In this document: one piece after another, positions 24,566 through 36,225 of the stretch
How positions within the stretch are numbered: the first letter of the stretch is position 1
Layout of the letters: every line of letters begins with the position of its first letter
Assembly (NCBI GenBank): GCA_026419785.1
Contig: JAODTK010001299.1
Coordinates: forward strand, 214,275-278,274
Direction of reading: 5' to 3'
DNA: 64,000 bases
Origin: Sclerodactyla briareus
Taxonomy: Eukaryota; Echinodermata; Holothuroidea; Dendrochirotida; Sclerodactylidae
The notes under the pieces: model-generated
The model's database searches: none
What the model was told of the DNA's origin: nothing
Seen by the model: only the letters and a program-made list of their open reading frames with translations
Position numbers and translations under genes: made by a program

Positions 24566-24612
24566 CGGCGCCGCCCTTGGGGGCGGCGGGTCGGGTGGGG
24601 GGGGGGGGGGGA
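24566..24612 (+). other. G-rich tract with quadruplex potential
   Basis: Several closely spaced runs of three or more G, ending in a run of over ten, satisfy a simple G-quadruplex pattern. Whether it folds in the cell is unknown. Confidence 0.5.
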
Positions 24613-25274
24613 TTCCCGATCATTTTTCCCCCCACATATTTTTTGTTCGAGGAAGCACTTTTTTTTGAGCAATTTTTCATTTGTGTGGGGGTTGGGTAGG
24701 TATGGATGTAGGGAAAGTGTGATTATAAATAACACCAGATGTTTCTAGGACGTTTCAACTATCCAATTTTTCTAAGGCGTGGGAAACACTCCTCCCGTAT
24801 CCCTCTACTTTTCTCACCAATCGAACTGATCATTTCTCGATTTGCCTTTTTCCAACCAAACGACCCCTGGCGCCGCCCTGAGAGCCGGCACCCGGACGTT
24901 CGCTTCATCTGACCCCCCTACCATCATCCCACTTTTTTCCAAAAAAAATCGTCATATTCCACTAAATTAATGTTCTACTAGGACATCCTGCTGAGGCTGC
25001 CCTCCCTCAAACTATGGAATAATTTGCGGCCGCAATCAGTTTTTGCGTACCCCTTTTATATCCCCCACCTTCACGTTGGCATGAAACGTCACACAGAAAC
25101 CCTAATTCGTTTGCTGGTAGAGACCATGTCATGTAACATATCGCTTCAACTCCCACAGGTGAAAAATGACATATCACACTCCACATCCCAAATTGTGCCT
25201 TGTCGTACACCTTGATCGGTTGAAATTCGGTTCGAGGGTTTTGCTGCCATAATTAAGTAGAAGTACCGGATGTC

Positions 25275-26775
25275 CAGTAATGTAATGTAATGTAATGTAA
25301 TGTACATAAATTATTCAATGGGCGCATTACATGTAAAACATCTCAACGCGTCTTACAATAAAACATACATTATATACAAGCAATAAATCAAATTCTCAAA
25401 GGCTGAGACATTTGAAAATCTCTGATACAAAATAACATTTCTCTATTACCATCTAAAAATCATTATTGAAATACTCCCAAAATAGAGTTTTTAGTTTGGA
25501 CTTAAAAGATAAAAATCATCTACCGAGCTTAGCGTGTACGGGACTTATTCCATAGGCGTGGTGCACAGATGTAAAATGGCGCGCTCACCATAAAAATTAT
25601 TGTGGGAGCTTGGCTGATCGCGACTGAGTTGGAAACTGCGGCTCAGAAGACGCCTACTCAAAAGTTCCTCCCTATGCCGCTGTGTCAACACCATGCAGTA
25701 TTTTATGTTTATACTTATCTTGAAAGCAACACGCTGTTGAACCGGAAGCCAATGAAGGTCCTTAAGAATAGGCGTTCTTGACCTTGTAATAATACGGGCA
25801 GTAGAATTCTGGATGCGCGTAATTTCTTAATCTCTTGAGACGGTGCTTCAATAACTATTACAAGTATTAAAGGCGGAGGAATAAAGCATTGATAAGCTTT
25901 CCTGTTGTGCTTCTTATCAACAGGTTCTGACGCTGCCAATCTTCCACAAGACAAACGAAGCAGATCTACAGAGATTTGTAATGTGAGTTGACATAGTCCC
26001 AGCCGAGTCCATGATCACGCCAAAATTATGAACACTGGCTGACGATGGTATGGTCGTGCGTGCCTCCAATTTGTATGTCACACTTGGGCACAGCGCCACT
26101 ACCTGGAAATTTGGACGAGAAATGAATTATTTCAGTTTTGTCGTCGTTATAAGGACAAGAAGATGTCCCTCATCCAACAACGAATCTCCTCACACACTCC
26201 TCAATAGCTGTTAGTGGAGTTTGGTTGCCATTGCACGTGACATACAATGGGGTGTCGGCATACATCATATAACGAAAACCATGACGGAGAATATCCTCCA
26301 GGGGAGCTGTGTACATGCTGAGTAGGACTGGCCCTAAAAGGGAGCCTTGAGGAACACCACAATCCAATGGTTTAACATTAGCCACAACGGGCCCAACCTT
26401 CACACTCTGGGTTCTTCCTCAGGATACGAACCAAACCACTGAAGTACCACTCTGATCAATCCCAACCGATAGTATCCGCAACCTGTGAAGCAGTATGGTA
26501 TGGTCTATGTGTCGAATGCTGCCGACAAATCTAACGTGATAAGAATAACATCACGCCTGCGATCAAGGGATTGCAATATGTCATTCTGCACTCGGAGGAG
26601 TGCAGTCTCAGTGCTGTGACCCGCACGATAGGCTGACAACTAGCAGACATATTTCTCAATAATTTGGAAAAACGATGGCGAAGGTTAGATGTCTAAGTTC
26701 TACTTCTTAAGCAGTGGCCTAACAAGCGCATGTTTTGATGGCTCTGGGAACTCACCCGATGTCAAAGATGAACTA
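25275..26775 (-). pseudogene. LINE 1, 3' part: reverse transcriptase core to tail
   Basis: On the minus strand, in order: SLTSGEFPEPSKHALVRPLL near 26760-26700; [18 protein letters not shown] near 26640; GVPQGSLLGPVLLSMYTAPL near 26350; a degraded catalytic box MYADTP near 26275; FGVIMDSAGTMSTHITNLCR near 26020; and TPILKDLHWLPVQQRVAFK near 25750. This is a CR1/L2/Jockey-type pol order. The 3' end is a short tandem tail, (TTACA)n in this orientation at 25276-25302. Frameshifts and the lost second Asp of the YxDD box mark it as dead. It continues upstream at 28690, beyond a DNA element. Confidence 0.85.
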
Positions 26776-26891
26776 TAGACACATGTGGCGGGTAAACCGC
26801 CAACGTGTATATCCCCAACTCGCGATCAGTTGGTGAAGGCTGGTATATAGTTTGCCATTGTGGATCGTTGTTTTTTGGGGATGAAAATCAG

Positions 26892-27600
26892 ACCAACTTT
26901 CGAAAAATGCGCAAATTATGCGAATTAGCGTAACTCTGACCTCTGATGACCCCGAAATGTCCTCCCTTTTTCGGGACCAAACATCGTCCACACCTATTAA
27001 GTTTCATTAAAATCCGACAAACTTTCGATAAGAGCGTATTTTGACCTCTGGTGACCTTGTTGTGAAATGACTTTCATTTCTTTCAGGACCAATTAGAGTC
27101 CCCACCCTACCACGTTTCGTGGAAATCAACCAACTTTCGAAAAATGCGCAAATTATGCGAATTAGCGTAACTCTGACCTCTGATGACCCCGAAATGTCCT
27201 CCCTTTTTCGGGACCAAACATCGTCCACACCTATTAAGTTTCATTAAAATCCGACAAACTTTCGATAAGAGCGTATTTTGACCTCTGGTGACCTTGAAAT
27301 TACCTTCACTTCTTTCAGGACCAATTAGAGTCCCCACCCTACCACGTTTCGTGGAAATCAACCAACTTTCGAAAAATGCGCAAATTATGCGAATTAGCGT
27401 AACTCTGACCTCTGATGACCCCGAAATGTCCTCCCTTTTTCGGGACCAAACATCGTCCACACCTACTAAGTTCTTAAAATCTCGACAAATGTTGATCTCG
27501 TTGTAAATTGGACCTTGATGACCTGAAAATGCCTTCACTTTTTTTCGTGACCAATCATAGTGCCCACCTACCAATTTTCGTGAAAATCCCATCAACTTTA
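26892..27600. repeat. Minisatellite, 237- and 232-bp units, 3 copies
   Basis: The word accaactttcgaaaaatgcg begins at 26892, 27129 and 27361. Units 1 and 2 are almost identical over their first 170 bases, pointing to recent duplication. The third unit decays after about 110 bases. Confidence 0.85.
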
Positions 27601-27787
27601 TAAAATTGCGCAGATTATGCAAATGAGCTGACCTGCAGTGCGGAGACATCCAATTGCGAACCCATCTGATTCCCTATGGCTGTTTATGGGGACATGGTGC
27701 CAAGTTCGGCTAAAAACGGACAAATGTTGGAGAGTATTGCCCTAACAAGAAACGCGGCGGACGCGGACGCGGCGGAGACGGCAAAGC

Positions 27788-27852
27788 CAAAACCATAATA
27801 TCCCGAAGTGGGGATATAATTATATCCCCACTTCGGGGATATTATGGTTTTG
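27788..27852. repeat. Near-perfect 65-bp palindrome
   Basis: The left arm (caaaaccataatatcccgaa, gtggggatata) is the complement of the right arm (tatatccccacttcggggat, attatggttttg), with one base missing on the left. It is flanked by gcggcgga/tccgccgcc arms, so two element ends appear joined head to head. Confidence 0.85.
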
Positions 27853-28689
27853 CCTGCGTCGTGTCCGCAGCCGCGGCCTCGTCCGCCGCCGGGAAGATTT
27901 TCGCGTTCAGCTCGATTTAGCTGAAACTTGGTATACGGGTTGACCCCATGGAGATCTCGGGTGCTTTCGAAAACTGGTATTACCGTATGTCTGCTGCCTC
28001 TGCTTTGGTGATTTTCTACGCAAAATTTTCAAGTTTGTCCGATCTCACGAAACTTGGTACTCAGGGGGACAACGGGTCCCAGAAAAAAATGGTGGCATTC
28101 TACAGGGCAACCGAGGGTCAAATTGTGTGTGTTTTTGCGATTTTTTGGCAACCATGTCGGATTTTGGCGAAACTTGGTTATTGGGGTGGAACAGTGGTCC
28201 CGAAAAAACATGGCGGCATTTTCAATGGTCATCCGAGGTCAACTTTGCGATATTTTGATGAAAGCGTCATTAAGGGCACTTAGGGGTCAAAACTGAAGTT
28301 GGTACTTTTCGGAATAGCACTGGGCATGGTCATCAGAATGCAAATGCTCCTAGGAGTTGATGTATCGCATGGAGAATTACAATTTACATAAAAACTGTCA
28401 TGTCATTGAAGGTCGGTGAAGGTCACTAGGGTCAAAAAAATGTTTTCGGGCCGTAATAAGGAGAATTGAAAATATCGTGACGGCTGGAAGGTTAACCTTT
28501 GTGAGATAATTGTTGACCGGCATGGTGGGTGACCTCTGCCTCAATTTGACCTCTGCGGTGGTCATGTGGTTAAAGGTTGGCTTGAATAAATGTGCTTATT
28601 AAGGAGTGTGTTAAACGGGCAAAAAAAATAGAACTGGTTATTGGCAAAGTGGGGATATACAAGTTGCGGTCTACCGCAGGGCGTGTCTA

Positions 28690-29275
28690 GTAATTGATGT
28701 ACGTGAGGCAGCGGTGGTAACTGGTCCATGGTCTTTAAGAATGAAGCCGGTATGGATCAAAGTTCACAGGCCTTGTTCGGAAGACTGGACACCATCTCTC
28801 ACTCGTCACATGCCGTTGGTCTGAATGAGGTGAAAACTGATGGGGGAGCCAGATCATGGTGATCAAATTCGGTGGAGTGGTAAACCATGGTACACGGGGT
28901 TTGTCGGATTCGATATACGAGTATACTGTGGGGAAAGTGGTGCGACCTCGTCCATAACAGCCGCCAAGGCACTATTGTAAGAGTTGACCATTTCTGAGAC
29001 AGTTCCGTTAGGCAGCAAGGACATCGATGAACGTCGTATCATGCGTGTCTTGAAGTCCGGTACATCCTTTACGGACATTACGGGAAGTTTCGGGTGATTC
29101 TTCTTTATCTTGGCTTGGTGAGGTTCGTGGTAAAATGAAGGAGCAGTGATCAGATGGTAGAATCCAATCATAGTCAACGGCAGTCATAAAATTCTGCTCT
29201 GCCCTAGTTATTACCAAGTCCAAAAAGTGCCCCCTATCGTGAGTTGGGCCCGAAACGTGGTGGGGTTTTTGAACT
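28690..29275 (-). pseudogene. LINE 1, middle part: endonuclease end to RT start
   Basis: The minus strand encodes, 5' to 3', HVSGPTHDRGHFLDLVITRA (29262-29203), a C-terminal segment of an AP-type endonuclease domain with LPSDHCS just after it. The linker follows (NSYNSALAAVMDEVAPLSPQ), and then the start of the RT region, SLPNKACELDPIPASFLK, near 28790-28740. It stops at the TIR element and resumes at 26775. Confidence 0.8.
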
Positions 29276-30370
29276 AAGTTCTAAGTTCTCGCTGGATGTG
29301 GCATACAAGGACCCGTGTTGACTTGGGTAACAACTTTTTCCCACGCACTCAAAGATTATGGTAAACGGTGAGAAATCATGGTGGGCAAAGGTCATCTCGG
29401 GTGTACCACAGGAAACAGTACTGGGCCCTCTTCTTTTCTATTGTATATAAATGTTCTTCCAGATGGCATCAGCTCCTCTGTGCGTCTCTTTGCTGACGAC
29501 TGTGTTTTGTATCGTGAATGAGGAGTGAAGATGATCCGAATATGCCTCGGATTGATCTAAATAAGTTACATGAATGGTCAGATAAATGGCAAATGAAATT
29601 TAACACTGATAAATGTTTTATCATGACATTAACTCATGCCAGATCTCGTAAGCTCCACCCGTACACACTGGGTGGCCAAGTATTGTCTGTGGTGGACCAC
29701 CATCCTTATTTAGGATTACTCTTTCAAACAACCTCAGTTGGAATACTCACATACGAACATTTGAGGTAAAGCTAACCGATCCTTGGGATTTATCCGTAGG
29801 AATCTTTACTCCTGTAATCAAACAACAAGCTTGAGGCCTACAGATCACTTGTCAGACCGCTGTTGGAGTACGCTTCCTCAGCCTGGATCCTTATACAAAA
29901 AAGAATATAGACCTATTAGAATCTGTCCAGAAAGGAGCGCTCGCTTTATCACACCCTACTATTATCTAGAGCCCCTGGGTTGTGCTACCCAGATTGGGTT
30001 ATAGCCTGGGTTTGAATCCCCTCAGACGTCCGCAAGCAAACAAGACGACTTTGTATTTTTAAACAACACCTTAAGTCAATTGTCCCTGCCCATAAGTCAC
30101 CTCTTACAACCGTCCTGCGTCAATCACGGCACACGCACCTCAATTCATACACCACCATTGCGGCAAACAAAGATTGCTACCAATCTCGTTTCGTACCAAG
30201 AACATAGGACTTGACACTGCCTTTCAGCCTCGTATCCATTTAGGATATAGACAGTTCAAACGCTGTGGGCGACCATCTACACTTGGCTTGGAGACGGGAC
30301 TAATTTGTTTTTATGTTGTGCTGCCCAACCCCATCCTGGTCGTCCCCTTGCTCCTCGTGGAGCGTTGGCA
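29276..30370 (+). pseudogene. LINE 3, 5'-truncated, inserted in LINE 1
   Basis: On the plus strand, from about 29300: GIQGPVLTWVTTF, SGVPQETVLGPLLF near 29398, an intact catalytic box LFADDCVLYRE near 29490, then LHEWSDKWQMKFNTDKCF (29570), VDHHPYLG (29690), RSLVRPLLEYASSAW (29845-29890) and a C-terminal SRFVPRT (30187). Frameshifts separate the pieces. Its first half, including the endonuclease, is absent, as usual for incomplete target-primed insertion. It splits the endonuclease domain of LINE 1. Confidence 0.8.
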
Positions 30371-30875
30371 AGTATCTCTACCAAGTACATAGAACTTAGG
30401 AGATCGAGAAATTTCCTGGCGTCAGTATTCATCATGAACATTGACATGGATGTTGAAATCGCCACGATGAGTGTCGACCCTTTGCTGAATTATATTCTCT
30501 AATAGCATGGCGAATTCGGCGATGAAATCAGCAACTTCACCTTGACGACGGAGGGCGGTACATCCCGATAACACGGATGACATCATATGAAGTCCACACT
30601 TGCGTCTATTATCTCAAGGTGGTGACGGAGTTGGTTTCATTCATGAAGCAGCTCACACCAGCTCTGGAGATGATAGCAACGCCACCCCTTACCTCCTTTC
30701 CGTGGGACTTGGTTAATAGTGAACCCACCACATGCAGATCGGAATCTCCTCTCAACTGTATCATTGTTGTCCTTGAACCATATCTCAGTCACAATTAATA
30801 CGTTCGTTTTATTGGCAGTGAGTGAATCTGCCAATGCAATCAGTCATTTACCTGACCATGTTTGACCTTTGTCTC
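30371..30875 (-). pseudogene. LINE 1, 5' part: endonuclease N-terminus
   Basis: Minus-strand motifs are ADSLTANKTNVLIVTEIWFK near 30834-30775 (the metal-binding TEiW box), GKGGVAII-like residues, MYRPPSSR near 30560, and GDFNIHV-like plus DARKFLDLLSSM near 30460-30385. These mark an AP-type endonuclease. The order matches the piece at 28690-29275, once the inserted LINE 3 is removed. Upstream of 30875 the frame is lost, so ORF1 and the 5' UTR are not present. Confidence 0.75.
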
Positions 30876-31585
30876 TCCTGAACGATCACTATGGCATGTG
30901 TGCGACTGTGCGTGTCTTCGTGTGTCCTGTTTCGAAACTGTGAAACCGTTTTCGTTGACACTGTGGTAGGTGGTATCGGGGATGAGTGAACGCAATATGA
31001 TTAGATTTTGATAACTGCTAAAAAAATGTGTACTGACATAGGCTGAGATTCCATAGATGCGTATGCCTGTCCGGGCCTGGATGTGTAGATTAAATATTTA
31101 CGAAAACGGACGTTTGTTTCAGAAGAGAAAACACTGTAAGGCTATGCGGAAAGACCATAAAAATTACGCAGATCGCATGCATATGTCATGCTTTGCTTTT
31201 TTTAAGAAAGACATTCCATAGAATTCATGCGCAAATGGTACACATCCGTATACGCATTGGTACATGTGCTTATTTCGGCCTATTCAGTGTTGGTTTGCCT
31301 TCATTTTCTGATTTGTTTCCCTCTGTGAAACCAATATCTATCTTTGCAAACAACATAGGACATATCCAGACACTGGCCGGCTGGCCCCGCTCAGTTCACG
31401 TTAATTGCCGATTGCATACGCTTCTGTGGAATCGCAGCCTCATACTTGACTCATACTCCGCATGGTTTTACATGCCCAAAATGCATAGTGCTCAAATGGA
31501 TATTTGTCGAGCGATTGAGCTACCTAAGTGGGACATATATGGAGCAACACGTCAGGTCGGATCGAATGAGCCATGCCCAGAGTTC
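30876..31585. other. No gene supported; one long frame of doubtful value
   Basis: A plus-strand frame at 31193-31618 spans 141 codons with a fairly coding-like codon pattern, but it has no known motif or matching splice sites and overlaps the TATA box below. A frame this long is expected about once or twice by chance in 64 kb. Confidence 0.4.
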
Positions 31586-31596
31586 ATATTATATAA
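31586..31596 (+). promoter_or_regulatory. TATA box candidate
   Basis: The word ttatataagcc lies 250 bases upstream of the possible start codon at 31846. A start site near 31615-31620 would fit the usual spacing. Several upstream ATGs in the would-be leader weaken the case. Confidence 0.3.
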
Positions 31597-31845
31597 GCCT
31601 GGTCGTAGTTACAGTTGATATAGAGATGATATATAATGATATTGTGTCATAGGTCCTGAAGGAACAATGGCAGTTCGACGTTGAATGTACAGTGTGCAGA
31701 CCGATCTTCCGAAACTCCCATGACGAAAATTACGAATCCCTGCCAACACAAAACTTCACCGATTCCTCCTAATCGCTGACGTTCTCAAAGAGCCGCCACA
31801 TTGAAGGACATTTCTGTCAATTTAGAGTACCTCTCAAAAGTTCCC

Positions 31846-32773
31846 ATGACACCCGGGCGTAAGAGAGCCAAGTGAAAATATTTCGAACATATTCCAACGC
31901 TCTCCGCCGCCGAACAGAATGCCTCGGTAAAACATAATTTAGTTGAATAGGTGAAAGGGTGTACACGCTAGTATGTCGCATACGAGGTCACCATTCAGCT
32001 CCTGGAGGGGGTTAATAGGCGTGAAAAATGGAGGCCCCCTACCAACTCAGTCTGGGAAATCACTCCAAGCCAACCTTGAAATTCATCTCTGCCACGTGAA
32101 CACTACCGATATGTACGCAATCAGTGCGTCATAGGTCTGAATGATGCGACCTATGTTACTCGTAACATGTACTATGATGTAAATTGCATTAGTTCTTGAG
32201 AATCATATTATGACGCGAATGACATCGGGTGCCTCTTTTTCGGTACCGTCCATTTTGTTCAATGCGACCAGTTTGGAAAATCGCATATAATTAAAGCAAT
32301 ATCGAACTATCGCGTTGATCTCAAAATGACCTTAATTTTTGTCGGGATCACATGTATTCTAAACCTACAGTGTCGTGAAGCCTCGAAAAAATTTTGAAGA
32401 TCACGAAACACGCTAATTAGGCGGATCCAGCGGGAAAGCCCCTGATCCCAGTCATGTGGCGTCGCCAGCTTTCGCACCTCATGATCCCCCCGATCTATGG
32501 CGGTGGGACATGCTCCTGTTCGGGTCAATCAGGCAATGCGCCGAAGGAATTGTTGACTATTGCACTAGCCGGTATGAAGATTCCGTCAGGCGACAGCGAG
32601 CGGGGCGACACAACCAAAAGCATGATATCCTCGATTACCATACCTGTATCACAGGAATTAACACCGACGCGTGGTCGCGTGGTTATTTCTCCACGGTGGA
32701 CACCAGTTACGCAAATGCTATAGACTCCCTAGATGGATTGTCTAACCCGGTGAAGAATAAAACGAAATACTGA
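31846..32773 (+). CDS. Candidate two-exon gene, unrecognised
   Basis: Exon 1 (31846-31858) would give MTPG plus one base before the donor gtaaga. Exon 2 (32421-32773) starts after gctaattag with the complementary two bases, so the phase fits. Exon 2 has the better support: an open frame of about 117 codons with strongly coding-like codon choice, motifs DLWRWDMLLFGSIRQCAEG and INTDAWSRGYFSTVD, and a basic end, NKTKY. The acceptor has a weak pyrimidine tract. The family is unknown. No signal peptide or membrane segment is visible. An overlapping plus-strand frame at 32454-32723 is judged a shadow. Confidence 0.35.
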
Positions 32774-33460
32774 CTCGGTATATCGTAAGAGTTATAGTTA
32801 TATTTAAACTGATATATATATATATTATATATGCCATGTTCATCAGTAATTATGTTATTAATAACATTGCAATATGTTTATTCTCACCTTTAACATTACA
32901 ACGTGTCACCATGCACTATTTTCTACTTGATACAGAATACCAAACATTAAGAATCATTTGATCACGTGCAGTAGTTGAAATTGGCATCGCATAGTAATGT
33001 GTTATAGTAGCGTCCTCAATTCAGGTATATGAATGTAAGTAAATATCAACAGTGCGTACATGAATGAATGGAATGTAAACAGTGTATCAAGATTCATCGA
33101 ACTGAATGCATTTTCCGAATGATTGTTTAAACTCGAATGACTAGTTTTGAAAAAGAAAAAAAATCAGGATGACCACTAAATGACAAATACTAATTACTCC
33201 ACTGATTTTTCTTTCTGATTCTCATGCCAGAAGAGCATATTTTATTGGAAATATTATAATCTTTTATCTATCAAATCAATTTGATCCATGTTTCAGAAGC
33301 AATTGCACAACCCACCCAGTGACTGACTCCAGGCATTCGATACTGGGATAATTATTTCATGGAAACGACACAAACTGTGGCATCTTGAAGAACTTCATAC
33401 AATGAATGAAGCTGCCAAATTCATGGCATTTTGAGTAGTGTTCAGTATTTGAAATAAAAA
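32774..33460. other. AT-rich flank, no gene
   Basis: Contains (TA)n at about 32813-32833 and several ATTAAT words. It could be the 3' UTR and flank of the 32.4-kb exon. Confidence 0.4.
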
Positions 33461-35216
33461 CTAGAGCACCAATGTGCTTGTAGCTCAAACCGCACAATGT
33501 TCCAAGACGAATGTACAATTATGTGTTCAATGTGCAAGATCATGAGACCAAGAAGGCAGTTTCAAGCAATGAAACTACCCCTGTACGAACCTTTGGAACT
33601 GATCTTAATAAGGCCAAAGAAGTTTTAGCAGTCAATAAAACATTGTTATACAGTTGGTCAAAAATGCATCAAAAGAGGACCGATTGAGAGAGAAAAGGGC
33701 AATTTTACACAGGGGCCTATTGTGTCCCTTCAATGACCTTTGACCTTCACATGGTCAAAGATGTCGCAAAGGTTGATGAACTTGGGTTCGAGTTTGGTCA
33801 ACATCCATCAAAGAATTACTAGTTTGCTTCTTTCCATCAGATGTTACTGCTTTAATTCTAATAGCACTATAAGATGTTGGATCTAAAATGTGCAAACGAG
33901 CTGGAAAAAGAGAACCTCCAGAGAAGATTATGGACAGTTTCAAAAAAAGCGTAATGTACTTTGCAGAAATAAAATTTTGAAATTACAAATGATAGCCTAT
34001 ATTTGCCCTTTAAAGACCTTTGACCTGACATTCACAGGGTCAAAAATGTCTCAAAGGTCAATGAGCAGTGGGTCAGAGGTTGGTCAACATCATCAAAGAA
34101 TAACTATTTGGGGGTCCGTAATGTTTCTCTTCAACAGATGTCACTGTTTTAACTGTCAAAAGTAATATCTGCTGAGAAGCATTAGGGCCCCCAAAAAGTC
34201 ATGGCTTTCTGATCGCTTGTTGACAAAACTTCGACCCAATGTTATTATGGGCACGCCGAACATCAAGCGGCTGATCAGCATGTGCATCAAAATTTGTTGG
34301 AGTAACGTTTTGCATGATTTCACATTGGGCCAGAAGTTCGCAAACACCCCCGATGAACCACTGCCATTGAATGTAAAAATTACAGGTAATTTAAAGAAAA
34401 TCAATTGAAATTTGGGAGATGCATTTCAAGTACCATTGCGGAAATTCCATGAAATGGGCCTTGCCAAGTGGGAACTAGAAAAGAATCCCTGAACAATTAG
34501 TAGGTACGGCGGTTACTCGGTTAGACCATTATTATGAACGAATGTCAGCACTGTGCAATAAAATTTGTGAGGGGAGAAGCATTTTAACGTAATTCACACA
34601 ATGGGACCCAGCACAATGGGGCCTTGGTCCTAATTCCCTGGGCACCCTGAAGGTACGGCTAATAGACATCATTATGACCGAAACACAGCAATGTGCACAA
34701 AATTTGTAGGAGATAAAAGATTTTGAGGTATTTCATATAATGGACCCCAGGGCCCAAGCTGAGCCCTGGGTCCCAAATTCCCCCAATGGCTCTCCACCCA
34801 AGGACCATTACATGTAACTATGGAGAAAATCAATTGAAATTTGGGAGATGCATTTCAAGTACCCTTGTGTGAAAATGTCATTTAAAAATGGGCCCTCGGG
34901 ACAAGCTGGGACCTTTGATTATAAAAAATTACAGAACACCCCGAAGGTACGGCTAGACCTCATTATGACCAAACATCAGTACGGTGCACGAAAATTTGTA
35001 GGAGTAGATACATTTTGAAATTTTACACATAATGGTCTATATTGCCCCTTCACAAGGTCAAAACATCTGTCCATGGGTCAATGAACATTGTGTCCAAGTT
35101 TGGTCGACATCCATCGCAGAATGAATGTTTGGGGCGGGAGACAAAGGCCCATGTTAACACACTGGATAATAGATTAGATAGATAGATAGATAGATGATAG
35201 ATAGATAGATAGATAT

Positions 35217-35261
<45 letters not shown>

Positions 35262-35308
35262 GTGACGGCAGCTTCCATAGCTCAACCAGATAGCTGGTTT
35301 GAGCTAAA
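33461..35308 (+). mobile_element. Family R2 element, longest copy, with (GATA)n
   Basis: It starts ctagagcaccaatgtgcttg then tagctcaaaccgc, and ends agctggtttgagctaaa. The ends share the inverted core agctcaaacc. Inside are tgacctttgacc-rich units, then the tacggct/cattatgac/catgtaact blocks also seen at 975-2035, then (GATA)n at 35174-35262 just before the right end. No transposase frame is present, so it would be non-autonomous. Confidence 0.65.
35174..35262 (+). repeat. (GATA)n microsatellite
   Basis: About 20 GATA units with few interruptions, at the same relative place as in the copy at 9256-10562. Confidence 0.95.
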
Positions 35309-35309
35309 A

Positions 35310-36225
35310 AAACTATTAAACAAGGCGATCGCCCCAGTTGTCCGCCTGATGCGCGATCAGGTTTAGTTCCTTTTTAGTCACCATGCAAACAATTCAAGGC
35401 ATTCCAGTGTCGCTTAAAGATTCAGTATTAGCATTTAAAACAGAAACAGCCCTTACTAATTCAGAGACAATTTCAAATTCGAAAGGAATGATTATCGACA
35501 AGTCTACTGAAGGAGTAAAAGTTTTTTGTGGAAATGTGACTAACATTGCCTTAATTATGCAAATGCAGGAATTTTAAACCAAGTTTCAAAAAATCGGGCT
35601 AACTTTGAAATTACGCATAAATTAGCAATTAGCCCATTGAATGACCTCCGTGACCCTGAATCCATGATGAAAAATTTCGAACTCAAGGTATGTCATACCC
35701 CCCAGGTTTCATGAAAGTTCAAGCAACCTAAAGATTTCGCATAAATTATGCAAATTAGGTACGTTGAATGACCTCCATTTACCCCAAATCTTCGTTAAAA
35801 AGTTTTGAGACTGAAGATAGACCATATTCACCAGTTTTCGTGAAAATCCGACAAACTTTGAATTACATTGTGCAAATTAGACGACTTAATCACCATATTT
35901 TACGCTGAAATCTAATCAGTTCATCTACCTTATATCCCACATCTATGTGCGCAAACCATTTCACCATAGCACCTACGGTTCTCCTGTTTTTGCTAACGAG
36001 CTAAACTAATAAATATATTAATTAATAGATAAATTACATAAAAAGGCTAATTACCTTACTATAATGACTTTTGGTGTCCCGAATCTATCTAATCAATCGT
36101 GTTCACCCAACCCCGCTTCTACCCCCTGAAAATTTTGTTTCAATTGCACTTACCGTTCAAAAGATATCCTGCTAACAAGAAAGTGTGACACACACACACA
36201 CACACACAGACTCACTCACACATAC
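35310..36225 (+). repeat. Family R3 repeat with (CA)n, copy beside R2
   Basis: It begins caaggcgatcgcc, then accatgcaaacaattcaagg, followed by degenerate ~115-bp units (cataaattatgcaaattagg, tgaatgacctcc), a cacctacggtt block, and (CA)n at 36187-36207. It aligns by eye end to end with 52025-52960. The 64-codon frame at 35383-35577 is part of the repeat. Confidence 0.7.

Larger units (their letters stand above)
26776..28689. mobile_element. TIR-bounded element (family R1) inserted in LINE 1
   Basis: The left end tagacacatgtggcgggtaa (continuing ccgccaacgtgtatatcccc) is matched in reverse complement by the right end at 28649-28689 (ggggatatacaagttgcggt, ccgc, then gtgtcta). The ~1.9-kb interior holds a minisatellite, a perfect central palindrome and gcggcgg-rich arms, but no transposase. 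LINE 1 coding sequence resumes on both sides (HVHQL before, SLTSGEFP after), proving insertion. A second copy is at 49433-50147. Confidence 0.75.

Noticed and set aside
27107..27649. 180-codon minus-strand frame
   Set aside because: It is the translation of the 237/232-bp array inside the TIR element and has no independent motif.
28863..29223. Two overlapping minus-strand frames that could be called separate small genes
   Set aside because: Both are frameshifted pieces of the LINE 1 endonuclease and linker.
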